Assembly: GCF_905207935.1 (NCBI RefSeq)
Contig: NZ_CAJLNI010000031.1
Location: 1 to 16,792 of the forward strand
Length of the DNA stretch: 16,792 bases
Origin: an uncultured Haemophilus sp.
GTDB lineage: Bacteria > Pseudomonadota > Gammaproteobacteria > Enterobacterales > Pasteurellaceae
Reading direction: 5' to 3'
Positions 1 to 7,850 of this stretch are shown piece after piece. Position 1 is the first letter of the stretch. Every line of letters starts with the position of its first letter. A program made the translations under genes and the position numbers. Below the pieces are notes generated by a model. That model was not told where the DNA came from. It saw nothing but the letters and a program-made list of their open reading frames with translations, and searched no databases.

Positions 1-1486
1 TATGTACGGTTTTATCGTGTAAATCCGCAAAGAGTTTATCTGCCGCTGCAAAGAACAATGGACCACTGATACGATAAGCTAACACATCATTCAGATCTTC
101 TGGTGCAGGTTGCTCAATGGCTTTTGTCATTTCTGCAATGGTGCGGATAAATAAGAGGCTCGCCAATAATACGCCGACTGAGATGGCAATCACCATATCG
201 AATAACACCGTGAGAATTAAGCAAGTGAACAATACAGCAATTTCATTTTGTGTGGAACGACGCGCCAAACGAATAATTTCAGGCACGTTTGCCATATGCC
301 AAGCCACCATTAACAACAATGCGGCCATGGAAGAAAGTGGCAAGTAAGACAGGGCATTCGCAAAGAATAACAGTGAGAATAAGACTAAGAGTGCATGAAC
401 GACACTAGATATTGGTGATACCGCACCCGATTTCACATTAGCGGCTGAGCGCGCAATGGCTGCAGTTGCGGTAATCCCGCCTAAGAATGGCGAAACAATA
501 TTCCCTAAACCCTGAGCAAGCAGTTCATTATTGGAGTGATGTTTGGTATCCGTCATATTATCTAAAATGACCGCACAAAGTAGTGACTCAATCGCACCTA
601 ATACTGCCATTGAAAAGGCTGCAGGTAAGAGAGCTTGTATTTTATCAAAATTCCAATTAATGATTTCACCCTGCGCGTTTGGAATATTCCAAGGTAAGGC
701 AAACTCGGGCAAGACATTTGGAATGCCATTTCCCGTTGTGCCATCCGCTAAGGTATAGTGGAACGCCGTACCAATAGTTTCAACCGAGAAGCCAAATTGT
801 CCTAATGCTAATGCCATCAGTGTACCAATAATAACTGCAGGCAAATGACCTGGTATAGGTAAACGAAGTTTGTGCCATTGTGTGAGTACAAATAAGGTGG
901 CAAAACCAACAGCGGTATCAGCCCAGCTAATCGTCGGAAGTGCGGTTAAAATAGTCTGTACTTTTTCAATATAGTGAGGTGGCATTTGGGCAATATCTAA
1001 ACCTAAGAAATCTTTGATTTGCAAGGTACCGATGGTAATGCCAATCCCGCAGGTAAAGCCCAGTGTAACGGGGAGAGGAATGTACTCGATTAACCGCCCC
1101 AATCGAGACAAGGCCATGATGACTAAAATAATCCCCGAAAGTAGCGTTGCCATGAGCAAACCACTGAGTCCAAATTGTTGGGTGACGGGATATAAAATCA
1201 CGACAAATGCCGCGGTTGGTCCAGAAATATTGAAACGCGATCCACCGGTTAACGCAATCACGATACCCGCTACGATAGCCGTATAAAGACCGTGTTGTGG
1301 CGGAACACCGCTAGCGATCGCTAAGGCCATGGAGAGGGGAATCGCAATGACTCCAACAGTGAGCCCCGCAATAATATCTTTAATCAATTTTTGTTTTCCG
1401 TAACCTTCACGGAAAGATTCTTTCAATGCGCTAAATGGTTTTACGGCCAAAAACACATTTTTAGAAAAGAGTAATTTGATTTGCAT
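1..1486 (-). CDS. dauA: SulP-family anion/C4-dicarboxylate transporter, DauA-like (C-terminus cut by window edge)
   Basis: Inner-membrane transporter of the SulP (SLC26) family. E. coli DauA takes up succinate and other C4-dicarboxylates, while relatives carry sulfate or bicarbonate. I translated the minus strand from the ATG at 1484-1486: 495 codons stay open to the left edge. The start is followed by a cytoplasmic stretch, then the SulP core, including ISGPTAAFVV (about residues 97-106) and a conserved block near residues 300-345 reading LLCAVILDNMT and GGITATAAIARSAA, closely like E. coli DauA. The last ~30 visible residues (AYRISGPLFFAAADKL) begin the cytoplasmic STAS domain, so roughly 60 residues are missing if the protein is the usual ~560 aa. 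No clear Shine-Dalgarno sequence precedes the ATG (upstream bases are TCGTCGTATTTTT) and I saw no better start. Family assignment is firm; substrate is inferred from similarity. Confidence 0.9.
   Translation of the reverse strand, partial: MQIKLLFSKNVFLAVKPFSALKESFREGYGKQKLIKDIIAGLTVGVIAIPLSMALAIASGVPPQHGLYTAIVAGIVIALTGGSRFNISGPTAAFVVILYPVTQQFGLSGLLMATLLSGIILVIMALSRLGRLIEYIPLPVTLGFTCGIGITIGTLQIKDFLGLDIAQMPPHYIEKVQTILTALPTISWADTAVGFATLFVLTQWHKLRLPIPGHLPAVIIGTLMALALGQFGFSVETIGTAFHYTLADGTTGNGIPNVLPEFALPWNIPNAQGEIINWNFDKIQALLPAAFSMAVLGAIESLLCAVILDNMTDTKHHSNNELLAQGLGNIVSPFLGGITATAAIARSAANVKSGAVSPISSVVHALLVLFSLLFFANALSYLPLSSMAALLLMVAWHMANVPEIIRLARRSTQNEIAVLFTCLILTVLFDMVIAISVGVLLASLLFIRTIAEMTKAIEQPAPEDLNDVLAYRISGPLFFAAADKLFADLHDKTVH
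938..946 (+). repeat. DNA uptake signal sequence core, in dauA
   Basis: Exact AAGTGCGGT; read in dauA it encodes Leu-Thr-Ala-Leu in a loop between membrane segments. Confidence 0.9.
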
Positions 1487-1566
1487 AAAAATACGACGAT
1501 AGAAAAGAGATAAGTTTGTATTTTAGCTAAAAGGAAAAGGATTTTTTATGTTCTAGCTCAAAAAAC

Positions 1567-1595
1567 TTGACTAATCTTGGATAAATCTTTATATT
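1567..1595 (+). promoter_or_regulatory. Promoter of tRNA-Ser(GGA)
   Basis: A -35 TTGACT (1567-1572) and a -10 TATATT (1590-1595) are separated by exactly 17 bp. Predicted transcription start is near 1602, ten bases before the mature tRNA, giving a short 5' leader. Confidence 0.75.
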
Positions 1596-1611
1596 TCACG
1601 CACTTCAAAAC

Positions 1612-1701
1612 GGTGAGATGTCCGAGTGGTTGAAGGAGCACGCCTGGAAAGCGTGTATGTGCGAAAGTGCATCGGGGGTTCGAATCCCCCTCTCACCGCC
1701 A
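1612..1701 (+). tRNA. tRNA-Ser(GGA)
   Basis: A 90-nt type II tRNA with encoded CCA. Acceptor arms GGTGAGA and TCTCACC pair perfectly. The anticodon stem encloses CTGGAAA, giving anticodon GGA (reads UCC/UCU). A long variable arm (GTGTATGTGCGAAAGTGCATC region) is typical of serine tRNAs, and the T arm is GGGGGTTCGAATCCCCC. It is nearly identical to the E. coli serW/serX product. It stands alone, on the strand opposite to the four-tRNA operon downstream. No hairpin terminator follows, only a T-rich stretch. Confidence 0.97.
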
Positions 1702-1860
1702 TTCAAATGTTTTCTTTTCTTAATCTAAAATCATCTTTTAAATCACTCATTTTTGAAATCTAGAATTGACGCTATTTTCTTCTGTACAAAATATGCGTTG
1801 AATTGATTATTTTCGCTAAAAAAGTAAATTAGAAAAACAATAATAGATTGAGATGAGTTA

Positions 1861-1937
<77 letters not shown>

Positions 1938-1989
1938 ATTTCAAGGGTTACATCTTTTGTATGGAATTTCGAGGGAAATATAAAAGAAG

Positions 1990-2066
1990 TGGTCGGCGAG
2001 ATAGGATTTGAACCTACGACCCACTGGTCCCAAACCAGTTGCGCTACCAAGCTGCGCTACTCGCCG
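1990..2066 (-). tRNA. tRNA-Pro(TGG)
   Basis: A 77-nt tRNA with encoded CCA. Anticodon loop TTTGGGA gives anticodon TGG (reads proline CCA/CCG). Acceptor arms CGGCGAG and CTCGCCG pair perfectly, discriminator A. It is third in the operon, following tRNA-His and preceding tRNA-Arg(TCT). Confidence 0.97.
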
Positions 2067-2090
2067 TCAGATTTCTCAACAATGAGAAGA

Positions 2091-2167
2091 TGGGGTGGCT
2101 AATGGGATTCGAACCCACGACAACTGGAATCACAATCCAGGGCTCTACCAACTGAGCTATAGCCACC
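2091..2167 (-). tRNA. tRNA-His(GTG)
   Basis: A 77-nt tRNA with encoded CCA. Anticodon loop TTGTGAT gives anticodon GTG. The identity-determining extra G at -1 (complement of C2167) is encoded and faces discriminator C73 (2094), the tRNA-His hallmark. The sequence is essentially that of E. coli hisR. Second in the operon. Confidence 0.97.
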
Positions 2168-2196
2168 ATTGATTAGTTGTTCATCGCATTGACTTC

Positions 2197-2273
<77 letters not shown>

Positions 2274-2297
2274 GTTACTGCGTCGTTGCAGGGGCGT

Positions 2298-2326
2298 ATA
2301 TTAATGATTTCCAAATACCTTGTCTA
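2298..2326 (-). promoter_or_regulatory. Promoter of the Arg-His-Pro-Arg tRNA operon
   Basis: Read on the minus strand: -35 TAGACA (2326-2321), 17-bp spacer, -10 TAATAT (2303-2298). The -10 is followed by a GC-rich discriminator (ACGCCCC), typical of stringently controlled stable-RNA promoters. Predicted start is near 2291, about 18 bases before tRNA-Arg(CCG). Confidence 0.8.
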
Positions 2327-2417
2327 GCACTTTTTTGAAAAAAAATATCAAAAGATAAATTTTTGTTCAATTTGTATAGAATTTATTATGTATTCGTTTA
2401 TTTTTAGTGCTAAAACG

Positions 2418-2444
2418 TAAAAAAGGATAGCAAATTGCTATCCT
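2418..2444 (-). terminator. Rho-independent terminator of wecA
   Basis: On the minus strand, an 8-bp stem AGGATAGC/GCTATCCT (2444-2437 with 2431-2424, loop of 5) is followed directly by a run of T residues. It lies 12 bases past the wecA stop codon. Confidence 0.85.
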
Positions 2445-2455
2445 CTTTATTTAGT

Positions 2456-3520
2456 TTATTGTTTATTACGGCGCGCTCGACGTTTCATTCTTCGTACCCA
2501 TCGAGTAATTTTCCATGCTTTTGTAATTGAATAAGCATAAAGGAAGAATAGCACGATAAACGCAATGAACATTGCCCATTCATTAATATAGAAAATCTCA
2601 CCTAAGATCCCAATTGCAGCACAAATTGCCGCAAATAAGGTAATTAATAAAAAGGCTTGGCGAGACGTTAATCCTGCACGAACCATTAAGTGATGTACGT
2701 GTAAGCGATCTGGTCTGAATGGACTTTTTCCTTTACGTAAGCGACGATAAATAATGGCCACCATATCAATTAAAGGCACTGCAATGATCCAAAGTGCGGT
2801 TACTGGATTCATCGGATGTCCTTTTCCTTGCGTACTTAAAAGTAGAATCCAAATAATGGTAAAGCCAATTAAGGTACTTCCTGCATCACCCATAAACACT
2901 TTATATTTAGGTCCTAACGGAATACCTAAGTTTAATAATAGATAAGGTAAAATTGCGACAATTAAGGCAAAACTCCAATATGCCATATCCATCTGTCCAT
3001 CACGGAACATCAAGATACCAATAGCAGCAAATGAAACAATAGATAATCCACCTAACAATCCATCAATACCATCAATCATATTAAAGGCATTAATAATCGC
3101 GATTGTGGCAAATACGGTAATAATCAACCCAATAGAACCAAGTGTTAATTGGAATGGTCCGAGGATTTGACCTAAATGATCTAAATAAACATTACCTAAG
3201 TCGATCATTAAAATCGCAAGCACGGCTTGAATCCCTGCTCGCAAGAAGGGACTAATATCGAAACGGTCATCTAAGATACCGATTGCCAGTAGAACAAAAA
3301 TACTGAATATATAAAGATAAGGTAAACGAAGTTGATCCCACTCCATTAAATAATAGCAAAGGTTTCCCATAAAGAGAGAAACACCGCCAATGAGCGGAAT
3401 CGCACCTTGGTGACGTTTACGATAATTCGGCTTATCAACCAAGCCAATTTTATTGGCAATTGGTCGCATGACAATTAAGGTTAAAAATGCCCCTAAAAAA
3501 GTGACGAGAAGACTTAGCAT
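2456..3520 (-). CDS. wecA: UDP-GlcNAc:undecaprenyl-phosphate GlcNAc-1-phosphate transferase WecA (Rfe)
   Basis: Integral membrane enzyme moving GlcNAc-1-phosphate from UDP-GlcNAc to undecaprenyl phosphate, the first step for lipid-linked surface polysaccharides (enterobacterial common antigen or O-antigen in enterics; some LPS glycans in Haemophilus). The protein is 354 aa with about ten or eleven hydrophobic segments. Family motifs: VDKPNYRKRHQG (28-39), LDDR with D84-D85, NMIDGIDGL with D150 and D153, MGDAGS (210-215) and HVHH (274-277). The C-terminus is very basic. I chose the ATG at 3518-3520, preceded by TAGGAT at 7-nt spacing, over an ATG 19 codons upstream that lacks family similarity. 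It diverges from hemL and ends at its own terminator. The acceptor polysaccharide pathway is not visible here. Confidence 0.95.
   Translation of the reverse strand: MLSLLVTFLGAFLTLIVMRPIANKIGLVDKPNYRKRHQGAIPLIGGVSLFMGNLCYYLMEWDQLRLPYLYIFSIFVLLAIGILDDRFDISPFLRAGIQAVLAILMIDLGNVYLDHLGQILGPFQLTLGSIGLIITVFATIAIINAFNMIDGIDGLLGGLSIVSFAAIGILMFRDGQMDMAYWSFALIVAILPYLLLNLGIPLGPKYKVFMGDAGSTLIGFTIIWILLLSTQGKGHPMNPVTALWIIAVPLIDMVAIIYRRLRKGKSPFRPDRLHVHHLMVRAGLTSRQAFLLITLFAAICAAIGILGEIFYINEWAMFIAFIVLFFLYAYSITKAWKITRWVRRMKRRARRNKQ
2792..2800 (+). repeat. DNA uptake signal sequence core, in wecA
   Basis: Exact AAGTGCGGT. Read in wecA it encodes Thr-Ala-Leu in NPVTALWII, within a loop/helix boundary. Confidence 0.9.
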
Positions 3521-3604
3521 AGTTTTTATCCTAAAATTTTTTTGCAAAGGATAACATAAAGAAAAATCAGCACACAAAGATTTTTCTCAAATTCAGTTTT
3601 TTAG

Positions 3605-3610
3605 TACAAT
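3605..3610 (+). promoter_or_regulatory. hemL: Probable -10 element of hemL promoter
   Basis: TACAAT at 3605-3610 resembles a sigma-70 -10, with only a T-rich, poor -35 near 3582-3587. A transcript from here would start near 3617, downstream of the upstream in-frame ATG at 3611. That supports the ATG at 3641 as the real hemL start. Confidence 0.45.
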
Positions 3611-3640
3611 ATGACCACTTTTAATATAAGGATTCAAATC

Positions 3641-4924
3641 ATGACAAAATCAACCGCACTTTTCTCTCGTGCACAAGAAGTTATTCCTGGTGGTGTAAAC
3701 TCCCCTGTTCGTGCCTTTAAAGGCGTAGGTGGCACACCTGTATTTATTCAAAAAGCCAAAGGCGCTTACATTTACGATACCGAAGGCAAACAATATATCG
3801 ATTATGTGGGTTCTTGGGGGCCAATGATTTTAGGTCACAATCACCCTGCTATTTTGGATGCTGTATTAAAAGCAGCAGAAAATGGTTTAAGCTTTGGTGC
3901 ACCAACACCATCTGAAATTGATTTAGCAGAATTAGTCTGTGAAATTGTGCCATCTATTGAAATGGTTCGTATGGTGAGTTCAGGTACTGAAGCAACCATG
4001 ACAGCAATCCGTCTTGCGCGTGGTTATACAAATAGAAGCAAAATCTTAAAATTTGAAGGTTGTTACCACGGCCATTCTGATTCACTTCTAGTAAAAGCAG
4101 GATCGGGGGCGTTAACACTTGGTCAACCAAGCTCACCAGGTGTGCCTGAAGATTTTGCAAAACACACTTTAACTGCAGAATATAACAATCTTGATTCTGT
4201 TAAAAAATTATTTGAAGAATTCCCTAACGATATCGCTTGTGTGATTATTGAACCAGTTGCAGGTAATATGAACTGTGTTCCACCAAAAGAAGGATTCTTA
4301 CAAGGCATTCGTGAAATTTGTGATCAATATGGTGCACTTTTCATTATTGACGAAGTCATGACAGGTTTCCGTGTTTCACTTGCAGGCGCACAAGCTTATT
4401 ATGGTGTAACACCGGATCTCACCACATTAGGTAAAGTCATTGGTGGCGGTATGCCAGTGGGTGCTGTTGGCGGTAAAAAAGTGATTATGCAACACCTCGC
4501 ACCAACCGGCCCTGTTTATCAAGCAGGTACTCTTTCTGGTAACCCGATTGCAATGGCTGCTGGTTTAGCCTGTTTAACCGAATTGAAAAAAGCAGGTAAC
4601 GAGCAACACCTTGCAGAATTAACCACTAAACTTTGTGATGGCTTAAAAGCATTAGCTCAAAAACACAATGTGCCATTTGTGATTAATCATGTAGGCGGCA
4701 TGTTTGGTATTTTCTTCACTGACCAAAAACAAGTTACCTCTTATGCAGAAGTCATGAAATGTGATACCGAAAAATTCAAAGTGTTCTTCCACAAAATGCT
4801 CGATCAAGGCGTTTACCTTGCGCCTTCTGCTTTTGAAGCAGGCTTTATGTCTTTAGCTCATACAAATGAAGACATTGAAAAAACGCTTGCTGCCGCTGAT
4901 ATTGCATTTGCAGCAGTGGCTTAA
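3641..4924 (+). CDS. hemL: Glutamate-1-semialdehyde 2,1-aminomutase HemL
   Basis: PLP-dependent cytoplasmic enzyme converting glutamate-1-semialdehyde to 5-aminolevulinate, the second step of tetrapyrrole synthesis by the C5 pathway after HemA. The 427-aa product is the usual length. Visible motifs: VIPGGVNSPVRAF near the N-terminus, SSGTEATMTAIRLARG (PLP phosphate contacts), YHGHSD, IIDEVMTGFR, and the PLP Schiff-base lysine K265 in LGKVIGGGMPVGA, the same number as in E. coli. The ATG at 3641 has AAGGA at 8-nt spacing; an in-frame ATG at 3611 would add ten unconserved residues. It is a single-gene unit between divergent wecA and convergent glnD. An uptake sequence lies in codons 5-7. Confidence 0.97.
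   Translation: MTKSTALFSRAQEVIPGGVNSPVRAFKGVGGTPVFIQKAKGAYIYDTEGKQYIDYVGSWGPMILGHNHPAILDAVLKAAENGLSFGAPTPSEIDLAELVCEIVPSIEMVRMVSSGTEATMTAIRLARGYTNRSKILKFEGCYHGHSDSLLVKAGSGALTLGQPSSPGVPEDFAKHTLTAEYNNLDSVKKLFEEFPNDIACVIIEPVAGNMNCVPPKEGFLQGIREICDQYGALFIIDEVMTGFRVSLAGAQAYYGVTPDLTTLGKVIGGGMPVGAVGGKKVIMQHLAPTGPVYQAGTLSGNPIAMAAGLACLTELKKAGNEQHLAELTTKLCDGLKALAQKHNVPFVINHVGGMFGIFFTDQKQVTSYAEVMKCDTEKFKVFFHKMLDQGVYLAPSAFEAGFMSLAHTNEDIEKTLAAADIAFAAVA
3653..3661 (-). repeat. DNA uptake signal sequence core, in hemL
   Basis: Exact ACCGCACTT, encoding Thr-Ala-Leu (STALF) at the very N-terminus of HemL. Confidence 0.9.
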
Positions 4925-4930
4925 AATATA

Positions 4931-4960
4931 AAAAGTGCGGTTAAATTTAACCGCACTTTT
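4931..4960. terminator. Bidirectional terminator built from two inverted uptake sequences (hemL/glnD)
   Basis: A perfect 30-bp palindrome: 15 bases from 4931 (AAAAGTGCGGTTAAA) followed by their exact complement to 4960. The two arms hold uptake cores at 4933-4941 and 4950-4958. It lies 6 bases past the hemL stop and 10 bases before the glnD stop on the opposite strand. T runs follow on both strands (TTTTTTATTT on plus, TTTTATATTTT on minus), so it can end transcription of both convergent genes. Confidence 0.9.
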
Positions 4961-4970
4961 TTATTTCATA

Positions 4971-7556
4971 TTACAAACGTTCATAGAGCACGTTTTCTAA
5001 TAATCCCCTTTCCTCTTCGGTTAATGCAATTCCTTTTTCATTTGTCAGAATGAAGAAGTCTTCGGCTTTTTCCCCTACAGTCGTGATTTTTGCATTACAA
5101 ATATTGAGTTTTAATTCGGTAAAAATTTGACTGATTTGAGCCAATAAACCGGGTTTATCTAAAGCCACCACTTCTAATTCGGTATGCTCTTTTTTGGTTT
5201 CTTTCAAAAAACGTACATCTGTTTTTACGGTGAAATGTTGCAACTGTCGATTATTTGCAAAAGACATGGATGGCAATTTTTCACCTAATAAAACAGAGGT
5301 TAATACCGTCTCTAATTCTCGGCGACGTTCTGAACGAACCAATTCACCATTTAATTCTGTGATGATAAAGCTGTCGAATACATATCCATCATCCGATGTT
5401 AAAATTTGAGCATCATGAATACTGAATTTTTTCGCACCAATGGTTGAAACCACTTTATTAAATAAGTTAGCTTGATCAGGGCAATAAACGAAAATTTCAG
5501 TCCCACCGCTAGAAAAACGATTACTAATTTTAACCAGTACTTCACCATCAAATTCAGTTAACAACTCTGTATGCCACGCAATTTGTTTCGGGCTATTTCG
5601 TAAGAAATAATCAGATGGGCAACGCTGCCACAACGCTGAAATTTTCTCTTCCGATAATTCTGGTTGTTCTTCGGATAAAATTGCCAACGCCAATTGACGA
5701 TTTTCAAGGATTTTTTCTTCATTATCTAATAACAAATCCATCCCTTGTCGGAATTGTTGCGCCGTATAATCGTATAAAGAGGCAAAAAGAGAACGCTTCC
5801 AGCTATTCCATAATGTGCCATTTGTCGCACAAATATCCGCAACAGTCAGACAAGTAAGATAATCTAAACGAACACGATTTTGCACATTTTCTGCAAAGTT
5901 CATCACGACTTCCGGATCATGAATATCTCGACGCTGTGCGGTAATTGACATGAGCAAATGCTCTTTTACCAACCAGATCATTGTTTCAATTTCTCGACGA
6001 TCAAAACCATGCAAACGAGCAAAGTCAGCGATATCTTCAGCCCCTAATTCCGCATGATCACCCCCTCGCCCTTTCGCTATATCATGGAAAAGTGCGGCAA
6101 CATAAAGCAAAGTGCGGTCAGAAATTTGAGTAAATATTTGATGGCAAATGGGATGTGATTCTGCCTCATCTTCGGCTAAGAAACTTTCCAATTTCAACAT
6201 CACTCGCAAGGTATGCTCATCCACCGTGTAAATGTGGAAAAGATCGAATTGCATCAAGCCTTCAATCCCATGCCATTGTGGCAAATAAGCCGTTAACACA
6301 CCATATTGGTGCATTGGGAGAAATGCACGCTGAATCGCTTTCGGTTGATTAAATAACCGAATAAACTTCTCCCTTGCTTCAGGAATATCACATAATTTCT
6401 GCGTCAAACTTTCCAACGCAATCTGTAATTGGCGTAATGTTGAAGAATGAATTTCAGCTTGTTCATGCTGTGTAAGGTAGAAAAAAAGATCCAAAATACG
6501 ATCCGGCGAACGTAAAAACACGTTTTCCTTACGTAAACACAAACTTTGATTCACTATTTCAAAATCGTCATCCAAATGGTGAACTGATTCCTCTCCGTTT
6601 GAAGATAAAAAATGCTCTTTATAATGCTTAATCAGGATATCGGTCAAACGAGAAATCGTGCGTAAAGCTTGGAAAAAACGTTTCATCATTTTTTCGACAC
6701 CATGATTTCCCTCGCCTTCAAAACCAAGCATCTCGCTCACTTTGATTTGACGATCAAACAGCAGTCGGTTGTCATAACGTTTTAAAATCAAGTGCAAAGC
6801 GAACCGCACTTTGAATAAAAATTCTTGGCTCTCTAATAATTGTTGATGTTCTGATGGGTAAATAAAACCGCTTTCCAAAATGCCATCAAGGGTCATTTCT
6901 CCGGTATGACGTAATGCGATCCAATATAAAAGGTGAAGATCCCGTAAACCACCTGGGCTGTATTTTAAATCGGGTTCTAAATTATAACTGGTGTTGTGAT
7001 AACGCTGATAACGTTCAATTTGCTCTTGAACTTTAGCATCAAAGAATGGTTTTACCGCCCAAAAATCTGGCTTTTTCAGTATTTCCTCTAAAGCATTGAA
7101 AAGGGATACATCTCCCGATAAATAACGAGACTCAAGCAAATTGGTGGCAATAGTAATGTCTTGTTTACCTTCCTTTTCACATTCTTCCAAAGAACGAACA
7201 CTATGCCCTACGTCGAATCCACAATCCCACAAGAACTGCACAAACTGAGCAATTTTTTCTTCCGTTTCAGACTCTCTTTTTTCTTTTGAAAGAATAAGAA
7301 CATCTAGGTCAGATAAAGGAAACATTTCTTGTCTGCCATAACCGCCTACCGCAATTAAGGTAAGATAAGCTTTATCTAATTCAAATTGCTGCCAAAGCTG
7401 TTTTAACAAATCATCACAAAATTGTGTACGGTTAGCAATCAGCTCAAAAACGGAATAATCAGCAAAATGCTGACGTTCCAATTCCTTCAAATTTTCACGC
7501 TGAATTTTGACCGCACTTGGCGTGAGTGGAGAATCGAAATGATAAGGAAAAAGCAT
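4971..7556 (-). CDS. glnD: [Protein-PII] uridylyltransferase/uridylyl-removing enzyme GlnD
   Basis: Bifunctional sensor of glutamine that adds UMP to PII proteins when nitrogen is short and removes it when nitrogen is plentiful, thereby tuning glutamine synthetase and nitrogen-regulated transcription. The 861-aa protein shows the full domain order: nucleotidyltransferase domain with VGGYGRQEMFPLSDLDVLI (GG at 71-72, catalytic D83 and D85), a helical linker with KYSPGGLRDL, an HD hydrolase domain with LFHDIAKGRGGDH (H491-D492), then two C-terminal ACT domains beginning about residues 685 and 792 (DQANLFNKV; LDKPGLLAQ). The ATG at 7554-7556 follows an AAGAGA Shine-Dalgarno-like stretch. It lies downstream of map and a small membrane-protein gene on the same strand, with a hairpin between. 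The map-glnD pairing is also seen in E. coli. It contains three exact uptake cores. Confidence 0.97.
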   Translation of the reverse strand: MLFPYHFDSPLTPSAVKIQRENLKELERQHFADYSVFELIANRTQFCDDLLKQLWQQFELDKAYLTLIAVGGYGRQEMFPLSDLDVLILSKEKRESETEEKIAQFVQFLWDCGFDVGHSVRSLEECEKEGKQDITIATNLLESRYLSGDVSLFNALEEILKKPDFWAVKPFFDAKVQEQIERYQRYHNTSYNLEPDLKYSPGGLRDLHLLYWIALRHTGEMTLDGILESGFIYPSEHQQLLESQEFLFKVRFALHLILKRYDNRLLFDRQIKVSEMLGFEGEGNHGVEKMMKRFFQALRTISRLTDILIKHYKEHFLSSNGEESVHHLDDDFEIVNQSLCLRKENVFLRSPDRILDLFFYLTQHEQAEIHSSTLRQLQIALESLTQKLCDIPEAREKFIRLFNQPKAIQRAFLPMHQYGVLTAYLPQWHGIEGLMQFDLFHIYTVDEHTLRVMLKLESFLAEDEAESHPICHQIFTQISDRTLLYVAALFHDIAKGRGGDHAELGAEDIADFARLHGFDRREIETMIWLVKEHLLMSITAQRRDIHDPEVVMNFAENVQNRVRLDYLTCLTVADICATNGTLWNSWKRSLFASLYDYTAQQFRQGMDLLLDNEEKILENRQLALAILSEEQPELSEEKISALWQRCPSDYFLRNSPKQIAWHTELLTEFDGEVLVKISNRFSSGGTEIFVYCPDQANLFNKVVSTIGAKKFSIHDAQILTSDDGYVFDSFIITELNGELVRSERRRELETVLTSVLLGEKLPSMSFANNRQLQHFTVKTDVRFLKETKKEHTELEVVALDKPGLLAQISQIFTELKLNICNAKITTVGEKAEDFFILTNEKGIALTEEERGLLENVLYERL
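6110..6118 (+). repeat. DNA uptake signal sequence core, in glnD
   Basis: Exact AAGTGCGGT, read in glnD as part of Asp-Arg-Thr-Leu. A near copy ending in C (AAGTGCGGC, 6090-6098) lies 11 bases away. Confidence 0.9.
6803..6811 (-). repeat. DNA uptake signal sequence core, in glnD
   Basis: Exact ACCGCACTT on the plus strand; read in glnD it encodes Lys-Val-Arg-Phe (KVRFAL). Confidence 0.9.
7510..7518 (-). repeat. DNA uptake signal sequence core, in glnD
   Basis: Exact ACCGCACTT; read in glnD as Pro-Ser-Ala-Val-Lys near the N-terminus. Confidence 0.9.
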
Positions 7557-7570
7557 AGTGTTCTCTTAAT

Positions 7571-7599
7571 TAAATAAAAAGCCCATAAAAATGAGCTTT
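7571..7599 (-). terminator. Terminator-like hairpin just upstream of glnD
   Basis: Read on the minus strand, AAAGCTCAT and ATGGGCTTT form a 9-bp stem (one G-T wobble) with a TTTT loop at 7599-7578. The tract TTATTTAATT follows, so the 3' side reads GGGCTTTTTATTTA. It lies 19 bases after the small ORF stop and 21 bases before the glnD ATG. It could partly terminate transcripts from map or act as an attenuator of glnD. Confidence 0.6.
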
Positions 7600-7617
7600 C
7601 AATAACCATGATAGGAA

Positions 7618-7827
7618 TTAATCTTTGTCAAATACCCAATGAAACACTGAACAGATCCAAAAGACACCTAGTACAACTGCACCAATTGGTAGTGTAATGA
7701 AGAAGCCAATCCACGCTAAAGCTATTACAGTCTCTCCTTCTCCTATCACCTCAAAAATAATAAGGGGAAGGCATGCAAAAAATACGATAACTAAACTGAT
7801 CAAAAGGAAAGTTCTAAATCTCATCAT
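7618..7827 (-). CDS. Small two-helix membrane protein of unknown function
   Basis: I do not recognise this 69-aa protein. It starts with a short basic N-terminus (MMRFR), followed by two hydrophobic segments at about residues 6-26 (FLLISLVIVFFACLPLIIF) and 34-62 (VIALAWIGFFITLPIGAVVL), separated by the polar EVIGEGE, and ends in VFDKD. It is most likely an inner-membrane protein. The ATG at 7825-7827 follows AAAAGGAAA at about 10 nt; the next codon is also ATG. It begins 23 bases after the map stop and is followed by a hairpin before glnD, so it is probably co-transcribed with map. Reality as a gene is supported by the ribosome binding site, position and membrane-protein composition; function cannot be inferred. 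Confidence 0.7.
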   Translation of the reverse strand: MMRFRTFLLISLVIVFFACLPLIIFEVIGEGETVIALAWIGFFITLPIGAVVLGVFWICSVFHWVFDKD

Positions 7828-7850
7828 AAATCAAATTTCCTTTTAATGCT

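Noticed and set aside
543..1286. Plus-strand open frames within dauA
   Set aside because: They are antisense shadows of a SulP gene whose minus-strand frame is continuous with strong family motifs.
1766..1794. Possible plus-strand promoter TTGACG / AAATAT downstream of tRNA-Ser, for a small RNA
   Set aside because: The -10 is poor and no terminator or gene follows before the opposing tRNA operon; the spacer is simply AT-rich.
3521..3577. N-terminal extension of WecA by 19 residues from an upstream in-frame ATG
   Set aside because: The extension has no family similarity, while the ATG at 3518-3520 has a well-placed AGGAT ribosome site and gives the normal length.
3611..3640. HemL start at 3611
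   Set aside because: It lies directly after the likely -10 TACAAT, so it would not be in the transcript; the ATG at 3641 has a proper ribosome site and family-typical N-terminus.
4931..4960. Palindrome as a phage or plasmid attachment site
   Set aside because: The arms are uptake sequences and flanking T runs fit a terminator; no integrase or mobile gene is nearby.
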